From the NCBI GenBank assembly GCA_964520885.1, contig CAZFQD010000132.1:1-5862 (forward strand): a stretch of 5,862 nt of DNA, read 5' to 3'. Source of the DNA: CAZFQD01 sp964520885 (GTDB taxonomy: Bacteria > Bacillota > Clostridia > Oscillospirales > SIG519). A model generated the notes under the pieces. It made no database searches, had not been told where the DNA came from, and saw only the letters and a list, made by a program, of their open reading frames with translations. This document shows positions 1 through 5,862 of this stretch, in pieces (within the stretch, counting starts at the first letter, position 1; the number at the start of each line of letters is the position of its first letter). The translations under genes were made by a program, and so were the position numbers.

Positions 1-583
1 AATTGTTTAACTCCCAATATTGTATGTTGTAAAGATGAACAGTGGCAGGCTGGACGCCCAAACCGCTAATAATAGGCTTAACATCGCCACCATACGAAGT
101 GACAATAATTGGCTTATCGGGTGTTCCGGAACCTTGTGGTTTGAATTGACCTTCAAATATTGCATTTGATTTAAAACAAATCACATCTCCAGGACTAAAA
201 ACCATGCTATTAACCTTGCCTAAGGTTTTCCATGGCTTTTGTGTGCTTTTCCCGCTATTGTTATCATCTCCGTTTGCGGAGTCTACGTAATATGCTAAAT
301 TCTTTGCAACCACAGTAGATGAAACAGGAGATGAAGTAGAATTACTAATATCTGATTTTGAGACTATACTACTACTAACTATTACAGAATCAGAACTTAT
401 ATTGCCAATACTACTACTTTGCAAATCAATATTACTGCTTTTTTCAGATGATGTTGAATTGCTACTTGTTGAATTGCTACTATTTTGTTTATTGGGATTT
501 GAACAGCTTATCAATGTAAAACTTAAAAAAATTATTATAGTGATAAACATTAAAAAACTATGATTGAACTTATACATATTCAT
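1..583 (-). CDS. Lipoprotein with serine-rich linker and right-handed beta-helix (pectate-lyase-like) domain, 3' end outside window
   Basis: I translated 194 codons from an ATG at 583-581; the frame stays open to the window edge, so the C-terminal part is missing. Residues 1-26 form a signal peptide (few basic residues, hydrophobic core 10-25) ending in the lipobox L-I-S-C, with Cys27 as the expected lipidated residue, so the protein should sit on the outer face of the membrane. Residues 28-92 are a low-complexity Ser/Thr/Asn linker. From about residue 97 the sequence (YYVDSANGDDNNSGKSTQKP, then W118, PGD at 131-133, GSGTPDKPIIVTSYGG at 151-166) is typical of the N-terminal turns of right-handed parallel beta-helix proteins of the pectate lyase-like superfamily. 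No catalytic residues are in view, so it could be a polysaccharide lyase, a glycosidase or a non-catalytic beta-helix. The start is supported by AAGGATGG upstream. The gene follows the response regulator by 87 bp and appears to have its own promoter. Confidence 0.85.
   Translation of the reverse strand, partial: MNMYKFNHSFLMFITIIIFLSFTLISCSNPNKQNSSNSTSSNSTSSEKSSNIDLQSSSIGNISSDSVIVSSSIVSKSDISNSTSSPVSSTVVAKNLAYYVDSANGDDNNSGKSTQKPWKTLGKVNSMVFSPGDVICFKSNAIFEGQFKPQGSGTPDKPIIVTSYGGDVKPIISGLGVQPATVHLYNIQYWELNN
452..481 (-). repeat. Two exact 15-bp direct repeats in the lipoprotein linker
   Basis: TGTTGAATTGCTACT occurs at 452-466 and again at 467-481 (plus-strand reading). In the coding sense each copy encodes Ser-Ser-Asn-Ser-Thr in the linker after the lipidated cysteine. 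Like the repeat in the LamG gene it is in frame, so copy changes would only alter linker length. Confidence 0.9.
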
Positions 584-590
584 AATAAAA

Positions 591-598
591 CCATCCTT
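591..598 (-). promoter_or_regulatory. Ribosome binding site of the beta-helix lipoprotein gene
   Basis: On the minus strand AAGGATGG precedes the ATG at 583-581; the AAGGA core ends 10 nt before the start codon. A second in-frame ATG two codons later (577-575) is farther from this site, which favours the first ATG. Confidence 0.6.
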
Positions 599-619
599 AT
601 ATTATATTCTTGTATATTT

Positions 620-648
620 ATTATAAATTGATTTGTTTTACTATACAA
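620..648 (-). promoter_or_regulatory. Sigma-A-type promoter for the lipoprotein gene
   Basis: On the minus strand there is a -35 element TTGTAT (648-643), a 17-nt spacer and a perfect -10 element TATAAT (625-620). Transcription would start near 613, giving a leader of about 30 nt that includes the ribosome binding site. AT-rich DNA produces chance -10 boxes (another TATAAT lies at 606-601), but the optimal spacing and position make this one credible. It implies that the lipoprotein can be transcribed separately from the two-component operon; with no terminator visible after the regulator gene, read-through is also possible. Confidence 0.6.
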
Positions 649-670
649 TCTTCATTTTTTTACAATATAA

Positions 671-2344
671 TCATTTCTTATCCTGAATTGAAATTCCTAT
701 GTTTTTCATTGAATTTCTGTAATCCTGTGGGTTAATTCCAACATGTTCTTTAAAAAATCTTCCAAAATTAGTATGCTGTTCAAAACCAACCAATTCTGAA
801 ATAGCACTTATTTTTAGTTCACTGTCATTAAGAAGCTTTTTTGCTTTATTTATTCTGGCAATGGAAATATACTTTTTAATATTTTCTCCTGTGAATTCTT
901 TATAAATTCTTGAAAGATAAGCAGGATTGTAATGTACTAAATCGGCAAGACTTATCAAACTCAAATCGCTACTTAGATTTTTGTTTATATAATTATGAAG
1001 AAACTCTATCATCTTATTTGATTCTGATTTTGAATATTGCTTTCCGTATTCAATTATATTAATAGTCATCATTTGTAAGTATTCAACGGCTGTTTCCCAT
1101 GTCTTATGACAATTAAAATCCATCAAATTATTTAATGAATTTTCCCCGGTAAAATTATCAACCAAATGATTGTTGTTTATAGTAGATAATAAGAAAAGCG
1201 AAATTTTATAATAAATCTCTTGAAAATAGTATTTATTCTTATTATTTAACATTCTCTCATTTATCAAGCATTTATAAAAATCTTCTATTTTTTTAATGTC
1301 GCCTTCCCTGATGAGGGTATCAATATCATCGCATATTAAATTTAAACTAAAATCATCGTTTTTATTTTGCTGTTCATTTTCCATATCATTATAACAAATA
1401 AGTATCTCCCTGTTACTACTACTATGATAATAAAAAATCATCCGTTTTAATTGCTCAAAATTTTGTTTGATTTCATACCAGTAAATAGAGTGATTGCCAA
1501 TAGCAAATGAAACTGAAATGCCTAAGGAATCATATATTTTTTCTTGTAAAATAGGCAAATTACCATTAATTATGGAAAAGCACACTTTTTCCATATTTTC
1601 AATGCTTGTATATGGACTAAATTCAATAGGTTGTATATACCAAACAATATTACTTTTATCAATGGAAAATCCAATACAGTTACTACTTTGAATCATATAA
1701 TTTTCAAATTCATTTATTATCACTTCATTGGTTGTAATAATATCAATTCTATCATTCTTAATAAGTTCTGTATTGGTTAAAGCTGTTACAAGGAAAAGCT
1801 TCTTTGTTATATCAAATTTAATATCATACTTTTCAAAAAGCTCCTGATTTATACTTTTACTGTCAATTTTATTCTTTAGTAAATCTTCCATAAAATATTT
1901 TGCATAAATCTTTTTGTTATCGTTTAAAATATTCTTAGCCTTTCCTATAAGCTCATTACTGAATGAATCAGCTTTTATTTCATTAATAAATTCTTTCACC
2001 GTATTAATGATGGTTTCTATTTTTTCTGTCTTTAATAAAAATTTTGTATTATTATATTTATTAACTGTATAAATATTTTCAAATTTGCTATGAGCAGTAA
2101 GAAAAATTACCTTACTGTTTATCCATCTTTGATTGATTTCCTGAAATAGTTGTATTCCTGTCATTTGAGGCATATGAATATCCGTCATCACAATATCAAA
2201 CCTGATTCTGTTCAAAAGTTCAAGTGCTTCATTTGCAGAGTATGCCTTATAAATATCTAAATCCAATTCTTTTCTATTTTTAAATATTTCATAGAGTGAA
2301 TCACATATATATTCTTCATCATCAACAATAAGCAGATTATACAT
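671..2344 (-). CDS. AraC-family response regulator of a YesM/YesN-type two-component system
   Basis: This 557-residue cytoplasmic protein should be phosphorylated by the adjacent kinase and then act on DNA. Residues 1-120 are a receiver domain: acidic pocket D8/D9, phosphoacceptor D55 in the context VMTDIHMPQMTG, switch residue T83 in FLTAHS, and conserved K105. The usual proline after that lysine is replaced (LLKTE). Residues 120-440 are a long linker with no motif I can name, as is usual in YesN-like regulators. Residues 445-545 form a typical AraC DNA-binding domain with two helix-turn-helix units: about 461-493 (SLADLVHYNPAYLSRIYKEF) and 511-543 (ISELVGFEQHTNFGRFFKEH, ending GINPQDYR). 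The ATG at 2344 has an ideal AAGGAGG six nt upstream, and only two bases separate it from the kinase stop codon, so the two genes are very probably co-transcribed and translationally coupled. Its targets cannot be read directly; the flanking surface-protein genes and its own promoter are the natural candidates. It is a YesN homologue by architecture, not necessarily the orthologue. Confidence 0.93.
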   Translation of the reverse strand: MYNLLIVDDEEYICDSLYEIFKNRKELDLDIYKAYSANEALELLNRIRFDIVMTDIHMPQMTGIQLFQEINQRWINSKVIFLTAHSKFENIYTVNKYNNTKFLLKTEKIETIINTVKEFINEIKADSFSNELIGKAKNILNDNKKIYAKYFMEDLLKNKIDSKSINQELFEKYDIKFDITKKLFLVTALTNTELIKNDRIDIITTNEVIINEFENYMIQSSNCIGFSIDKSNIVWYIQPIEFSPYTSIENMEKVCFSIINGNLPILQEKIYDSLGISVSFAIGNHSIYWYEIKQNFEQLKRMIFYYHSSSNREILICYNDMENEQQNKNDDFSLNLICDDIDTLIREGDIKKIEDFYKCLINERMLNNKNKYYFQEIYYKISLFLLSTINNNHLVDNFTGENSLNNLMDFNCHKTWETAVEYLQMMTINIIEYGKQYSKSESNKMIEFLHNYINKNLSSDLSLISLADLVHYNPAYLSRIYKEFTGENIKKYISIARINKAKKLLNDSELKISAISELVGFEQHTNFGRFFKEHVGINPQDYRNSMKNIGISIQDKK

Positions 2345-2346
2345 AG

Positions 2347-4107
2347 TTAGCCTCCTTGATTTTCATTTTTTAATAAATCCAATGTGATTATAGCTTTTAT
2401 CCCTGCTTTACTATCCAGTTCAAATCTTAAATAACTGTTTTCGCCATACATTATTCTTATCCTACGGTGAATATTCACAATAGCGGATATATGTTCATTA
2501 TTATCGTCCAGCATAGAATTCAGTTTATTAACTGTTTTCAAATTTGATTTTTCTCCATTATCTTTCACAGTAATTTCAACAATATTGTCTCTTTGGTTAC
2601 TATATACCTCTATTATTCCTAAACGAATATTTTGCTTAACAGCATGTTCAACTGCATTTTCAATTAATGGTTGGATAATCAACCTTGGAACTATTACATT
2701 TTTAATATTTTCATCCAAATCATAAATAATAATTTTAAGATGTCTTTTAAAACGCATAACCTGAATATTTGAATAAGTTTTTACATGATAAAACTCATCA
2801 TTTAAACTATTATAATCATTATTATTTTCTGCGATGTATTTAAAATAATCTCCTAAATGTTGAATGAAATCTTCGGCATCGTTATATTTCTCACTGTTTA
2901 TCATTGTTTTAACCATAAAAAAACTATTAAATAAAAAATGCGGATCTATTTGAGCCTGTAGCTGCTTTAACTCGGCTCTTTTTGTAAGAATCTCCTGTTT
3001 ATAGACCTGATTTATTAATTGCTCAAGATGAATTACCATATGGTTAAAACCATTAATTAGGTATTTAAAATCATCTTTTTTTTCATATTCTATTATGTAG
3101 TTTAATTCACCCTGTTCAACCTTTTGAATACCATTTATTAACAACCTAACAGGTTTTTGTATAATTCTGAAAATTAAAAACGAAAACAAAATTACCATAG
3201 AAATTGTTAATGCTATTAAGAATGTCAATATTTGCTTATAATTTAAGAGGTTGTTCAAATATATATTATTTGTTACATATTGTATCAATGTCATATCAAG
3301 ATATTCCGAATAAATATAAGTGATAACAATAGTCTTGTCTTTATATGTATGAAATATAACATCTTCATTAGATTTTTTTATATTTTGATTGACAATATTC
3401 AAAATGTAAGAAGGCATTGAAGAGTCATCTTGATTGTTTACTATAAAATTAATATCCTGATTTGAATTAGTGAATATTATCTCAGAGTCGTTTTCTGTTG
3501 CACATATTTTTAATTTTTGGAGAATAGCATCTTTTGAAATTTTTGCATCTATAATCAATAAAGGCTGTTGCAACTTTCCTTCAATATAGAATTTTTTAAT
3601 GGCGAAAATATGTAATTGATTATCATAATTTATTATTCCTGCACCGCTTTTCTTATCGGTATTCCACATTTTATTATAATCGTCTAAATTCAGTTTCGCC
3701 ATATATTGCATAGCGGATAATGAATATTCAAGTGGCAATATATATGTCGTCACATCCAAAAGATATTCACTGCTATCCTTAGATGAAATTAATTTATCTT
3801 GAAGCCTTATCATAGCTTGATATTGTGTAAACGCATCTGTTAAAGGAATATTTGTCAAAACATTTAGGTCTCTGTCCTCAAGATAGCCATATATTAATTT
3901 ATTGATTTTTCTTATTTCATTTTCAATATTACTTATTGTATATTTATTATTCATCATTAAAGATGATGAAATTTCTTTTTTTACAAGGCTCAGACCATAA
4001 AAATATACGGTAAGGCAAAGAACGAAAATAGGAAGGATTATTAATGTAAATGTGAAAATTGTTTTCCCAAAAACAGAATTTTTGAATTTCAATATATACT
4101 TTTTCAT
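2347..4107 (-). CDS. Membrane sensor histidine kinase, YesM-type (His_kinase/HPK7 family)
   Basis: A 586-residue protein with a basic N-terminus, a first membrane helix at about 14-38, an extracellular sensor region at about 40-288 (size compatible with a Cache-type domain, but no motif proves this), a second membrane helix at about 292-315, then a HAMP linker (about 312-365; KPV, GELNYII) and a short coiled coil. The kinase core begins with the YesM-type phosphoacceptor motif QAQIDPHFLFNSF, phosphohistidine H390, followed by the N box PRLIIQPLIENAVEHAV (N484) and a G1-like VKDNG (D516). The expected glycines after DNG and in the usual GIGLxN motif are absent: the matching segment reads HISAIVNIHRRIRIMYG (539-555). 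ATP binding may therefore be altered. The ATG at 4107 is supported by AAGGCGGTG upstream and a promoter with a candidate operator. It should autophosphorylate and pass the phosphate to D55 of the adjacent regulator. The signal is unknown; surface carbohydrate-related neighbours suggest a glycan-derived cue. Confidence 0.93.
   Translation of the reverse strand: MKKYILKFKNSVFGKTIFTFTLIILPIFVLCLTVYFYGLSLVKKEISSSLMMNNKYTISNIENEIRKINKLIYGYLEDRDLNVLTNIPLTDAFTQYQAMIRLQDKLISSKDSSEYLLDVTTYILPLEYSLSAMQYMAKLNLDDYNKMWNTDKKSGAGIINYDNQLHIFAIKKFYIEGKLQQPLLIIDAKISKDAILQKLKICATENDSEIIFTNSNQDINFIVNNQDDSSMPSYILNIVNQNIKKSNEDVIFHTYKDKTIVITYIYSEYLDMTLIQYVTNNIYLNNLLNYKQILTFLIALTISMVILFSFLIFRIIQKPVRLLINGIQKVEQGELNYIIEYEKKDDFKYLINGFNHMVIHLEQLINQVYKQEILTKRAELKQLQAQIDPHFLFNSFFMVKTMINSEKYNDAEDFIQHLGDYFKYIAENNNDYNSLNDEFYHVKTYSNIQVMRFKRHLKIIIYDLDENIKNVIVPRLIIQPLIENAVEHAVKQNIRLGIIEVYSNQRDNIVEITVKDNGEKSNLKTVNKLNSMLDDNNEHISAIVNIHRRIRIMYGENSYLRFELDSKAGIKAIITLDLLKNENQGG
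2351..2357 (-). promoter_or_regulatory. Ribosome binding site of the response regulator, inside the kinase 3' end
   Basis: A full AAGGAGG lies in the final kinase codons (Gln-Gly-Gly) and ends 6 nt before the regulator ATG. With the kinase stop only 2 bp before the next start, this is a classic layout for translational coupling. Confidence 0.9.
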
Positions 4108-4115
4108 TACCCAAT

Positions 4116-4124
4116 CACCGCCTT
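4116..4124 (-). promoter_or_regulatory. Ribosome binding site of the sensor kinase
   Basis: AAGGCGGTG on the minus strand differs by one base from the ideal AAGGAGGTG and ends 8 nt before the ATG at 4107-4105, which fixes the start used for the kinase. Confidence 0.75.
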
Positions 4125-4155
4125 TTCAATTACCGTCTTTATTTTATCATCATAT

Positions 4156-4181
4156 ATGTTTATTATATCACTAATAAACAT
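4156..4181. promoter_or_regulatory. Perfect 10-6-10 inverted repeat over the two-component promoter (candidate operator)
   Basis: ATGTTTATTA (4156-4165) and TAATAAACAT (4172-4181) are exact reverse complements separated by 6 bases. The dyad covers the -10 box and most of the spacer of the kinase promoter and ends near the predicted start of transcription. A dimeric regulator bound here would be expected to block RNA polymerase. Which protein binds is unknown; AraC-type regulators more often use direct repeats, so a separate repressor is possible. AT-rich composition raises the chance of such repeats by accident. Confidence 0.5.
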
Positions 4182-4189
4182 TAATGCAA
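4162..4189 (-). promoter_or_regulatory. Extended -10 promoter of the kinase-regulator operon
   Basis: The minus strand shows -35 TTGCAT (4189-4184), a 16-nt spacer and -10 TATAAT (4167-4162), preceded by TG-A, an extended -10 element. Predicted initiation is near 4155, giving a leader of about 48 nt before the kinase ATG. It lies just downstream of the hairpin that should terminate the upstream surface-protein transcript, so the two-component genes probably form their own transcription unit. Confidence 0.7.
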
Positions 4190-4202
4190 TTACTTTTAAA
4201 TT

Positions 4203-4243
4203 CCAAAAATGTATCCGAAGTTACTTAATTCAACTTCGGATAC
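4203..4243 (-). terminator. Intrinsic terminator after the LamG surface-protein gene
   Basis: The arms 4211-4222 (GTATCCGAAGTT) and 4232-4243 form a perfect 12-bp stem with a 9-nt loop. On the minus strand the stem is followed by ATTTTTGG, a short T run, about 57 bases after the LamG stop codon. On the plus strand the stem is followed by CCCC, so the minus strand is the likely direction. The short T run suggests moderate strength. Confidence 0.75.
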
Positions 4244-4299
4244 CCCATGTAATTTCAGCAGACCATTTTTGGGAAAACACAACTATTGACAAAATAGAC

Positions 4300-5862
4300 T
4301 TAATTAAACTTTTTTACCCTTTTAAGAAAAACGATAACTCCCATAAATACTAAAGAAAATATTAGTAAAATAGCAAAAATAATTATGTTGCTTTTTTCAC
4401 CTGTATCTGTATTATTAATATTACTATCAATGCTACTGCTACTGCTACTGTTAAGGATATTTCCAAAAAGACTATTTAACCAAAGGGTATCATTCGTTAT
4501 TACAAAATTACCTACAACATTAGTATCAAACGAAACAATATTATTTTTGCAAGATGCACCTAAAGTCTCAAATGTCCCATCATCTTTAACCAGATTTACA
4601 AATAATGATGTTTCATTAAGAAATCTAAAAGGAATCGGAATGGATACTGTAACATAACCACTTAAGTTGAATGGTACCGAATCTTTTAATAATTGAAGAT
4701 TGTAAATCATAAAATTATCTGAATTCTGACATGTTTGAAAAGTTTTATCATATACATCCCCTGATATAAGTGCACAAGAGAATAAAGAAACATCATCAAT
4801 ATTTTTCCCCTTTACAGTAATTCCTGTTACTGTATCAGTCAAGGTTCTTTTTGCACCAGGTTCATCAATGGGTATATTAGTAGCTAATAAATTATAATAT
4901 GTTGTTATATCATCATTTGTTAGTGCAGTTTTATAGAACTCAATGTTATCAATAGACATAGGAGGTACATTAGCAATTAGGGCATCATACCACAAAAATA
5001 CTCCGAGCCCAATGGTTGATTGCGTAGTATCCGCTGAAAGAGTATCAAGTGATAATGGTACTGCTTTAGTTATTACCAATTCACTATCTATATAAATATA
5101 ATATCTTCTATTTGGCTGATCAAACACAAAGCATATATGATGCCATTTGCCATCAATAAAATCATCCTCCTGATCGCTCCAACTCCAACTGTGATCTGTG
5201 CCACTAGAGGCTATACCCATACCATAATTAACAGTTTCATTGCCATTTCTGTTAATTGCAAATACAAATCCGGGAGTATAGTCACCCCATACACCCGTTA
5301 CAAAAAGCCTGTAAGTTTGTGTGCAAGGTGTATCTGAAGGAAAATTAACCCAAAAAGAAGCTGAAAATGCATCTGTTCCAAATTTAAATGCATCTGCGTC
5401 TGCTTTCAAATAATTAAGCATATCAAAAGACATGTATTTACCCGAAGGTCCATTTTCCCCCGCGACTCTATCTTTATATATCGGACTACCTACAGCTGAA
5501 GCATTATTTCCTGCGGCACCTGTATCTTTACCGGTTCCATCGTCAAATGCATAACTCATCCATGGATTACTTAATACAGTAATATTTGGGTTAGTGCTTG
5601 GATCACTGTTTGAACTACTACTTGAACTACTACTTGAACTACTACTTGAACTACTACTTGAACTACTACTTAAATTACTACTTGAACCACCACTATCAGT
5701 ATAAAGATTTGTTATATCATTTTGTGTAAGTTTGGACTTATAAATGGCTATATTATCAAGTGATACCGGAACAGCACCGGTTGGTAAAATATCGTCCAAA
5801 ACAAAAACTCCTAATCCAACTGTGCTAAATGTTGTTTGTGCCGAAAGATTAGTAAGTGTTGT
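4300..5862 (-). CDS. Multi-domain LamG (concanavalin-like) surface protein with polyserine linker and C-terminal membrane anchor, 5' end outside window
   Basis: The frame is open to the window edge, so at least 520 residues are encoded and the true start lies beyond it. A TTG at 5799 could be mistaken for a start, but the 21 codons before it continue a LamG domain. Counting from the edge, residues 1-55 end a first LamG-like domain (GLGVF, then SLDNIAIYKSKLTQNDIT). Residues 57-84 are a Ser/Gly linker with a 20-Ser run. Residues about 99-326 are a complete second LamG domain (YAFDDGTG, ASFWVNF, GKWHHICFVFD, YYIYIDSELV, GLGVF, SIDNIEFYKTALTNDDIT), a fold used for glycan or protein binding. Residues about 338-458 resemble a beta-rich domain seen near the C-terminus of Firmicutes surface proteins (VTGITVKG, VTVSIPIP, then NFVI). 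A second Ser run (471-477), TGE (487-489), a membrane helix (about 493-513) and a basic KRVKK tail follow, like a sortase signal without a clear LPxTG. A catalytic domain, if any, would be upstream and out of view. Exact ligand unknown. Confidence 0.85.
   Translation of the reverse strand, partial: TTLTNLSAQTTFSTVGLGVFVLDDILPTGAVPVSLDNIAIYKSKLTQNDITNLYTDSGGSSSNLSSSSSSSSSSSSSSSSSSSSNSDPSTNPNITVLSNPWMSYAFDDGTGKDTGAAGNNASAVGSPIYKDRVAGENGPSGKYMSFDMLNYLKADADAFKFGTDAFSASFWVNFPSDTPCTQTYRLFVTGVWGDYTPGFVFAINRNGNETVNYGMGIASSGTDHSWSWSDQEDDFIDGKWHHICFVFDQPNRRYYIYIDSELVITKAVPLSLDTLSADTTQSTIGLGVFLWYDALIANVPPMSIDNIEFYKTALTNDDITTYYNLLATNIPIDEPGAKRTLTDTVTGITVKGKNIDDVSLFSCALISGDVYDKTFQTCQNSDNFMIYNLQLLKDSVPFNLSGYVTVSIPIPFRFLNETSLFVNLVKDDGTFETLGASCKNNIVSFDTNVVGNFVITNDTLWLNSLFGNILNSSSSSSIDSNINNTDTGEKSNIIIFAILLIFSLVFMGVIVFLKRVKKFN
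4431..4450 (-). repeat. 6-bp repeat encoding the second serine run of the LamG protein
   Basis: TGCTAC is repeated three times with a partial fourth copy; in the coding sense it gives alternating AGT and AGC serine codons just before the C-terminal membrane anchor. It is short, and mainly notable as another in-frame serine repeat in the same gene. Confidence 0.8.
5611..5694 (-). repeat. 12-bp tandem repeat encoding the polyserine linker
   Basis: Five exact copies of TGAACTACTACT (plus-strand reading; AGT AGT AGT TCA in the coding sense) occupy 5611-5670, followed by two diverged copies at 5671-5682 and 5683-5694. Each exact unit encodes four serines; the diverged units encode Ser-Ser-Asn-Leu and Ser-Gly-Gly-Ser. 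The unit is a multiple of three, so a gain or loss of copies changes the linker length without a frameshift. Confidence 0.95.

Noticed and set aside
1494..1691. 65-codon open frame on the plus strand inside the response regulator gene
   Set aside because: It is antisense to a well-supported gene, has no recognisable domain or clear ribosome binding site, and is explained by chance in AT-rich DNA.
4108..4155. Riboswitch in the kinase leader
   Set aside because: The predicted leader is only about 48 nt and shows no conserved aptamer-like structure.
4156..4353. 65-codon open frame on the plus strand across the 4108-4299 gap
   Set aside because: It overlaps the candidate operator, the promoter, the terminator hairpin and the end of the LamG gene; no ribosome binding site or protein features support it.
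4385..4657. 90-codon open frame on the plus strand inside the LamG gene
   Set aside because: Its leucine-rich start is the antisense of the serine-repeat and membrane-anchor codons, not a genuine signal sequence.
5137..5337. 66-codon open frame on the plus strand inside the second LamG domain
   Set aside because: Antisense to a conserved domain, with no independent support.
5611..5694. Repeat array considered as a CRISPR
   Set aside because: Units are 12 bp, contiguous and without spacers, and they encode serines in frame.
5797..5799. TTG as the start of the LamG protein
   Set aside because: The frame continues upstream to the window edge with sequence homologous to the second LamG domain, and no ribosome binding site precedes it.

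Overview
The window is AT-rich with low-GC codon use. It carries a YesM/YesN-type two-component pair, a Gram-positive lipoprotein signal and a surface protein with a C-terminal membrane anchor. Together these suggest a Firmicute, most likely an anaerobic polysaccharide-using member of the Clostridia; genus and species cannot be read from the sequence. All four genes lie on the minus strand, so transcription runs from high to low coordinates.

Layout in transcription order. (1) 5862-4300 is the 3' part of a large surface-protein gene whose start lies outside the window. It encodes the end of one LamG/concanavalin-like domain, a polyserine linker built from a 12-bp tandem repeat, a complete second LamG-like domain, a beta-rich C-terminal domain, and a C-terminal transmembrane anchor resembling a degenerate sortase signal. 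(2) The 192-bp gap 4299-4108 holds a 12-bp perfect-stem hairpin (terminator of the surface-protein gene), then an extended -10 promoter whose -10 lies in a perfect 10-6-10 inverted repeat (candidate operator), then a ribosome binding site. (3) 4107-2347 is a membrane sensor histidine kinase. (4) 2344-671 is its AraC-type response regulator, 2 bp downstream, with its Shine-Dalgarno inside the last kinase codons. (5) The 87-bp gap 670-584 contains a good sigma-A-type promoter. (6) 583-1 is the 5' part of a serine-linker lipoprotein that starts a right-handed beta-helix (pectate-lyase-like) domain and runs off the window.

The likely biology, by inference, is a surface carbohydrate-response locus. 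The kinase would sense an extracellular signal through a ~250-residue outer domain and phosphorylate the AraC-type regulator, which would control nearby surface carbohydrate-active or carbohydrate-binding proteins. In Bacillus subtilis the YesM/YesN pair lies in a rhamnogalacturonan-utilisation cluster, which fits a beta-helix neighbour, but the substrate here is not shown by the sequence. No intergenic stretch exceeds 300 bases, and I saw no RNA genes, mobile elements or CRISPR arrays. I did not find an obviously new multi-gene system. The most notable points are the dyad over the two-component promoter, the loss of conserved glycines in the kinase ATP-binding region, and the in-frame serine minisatellite.
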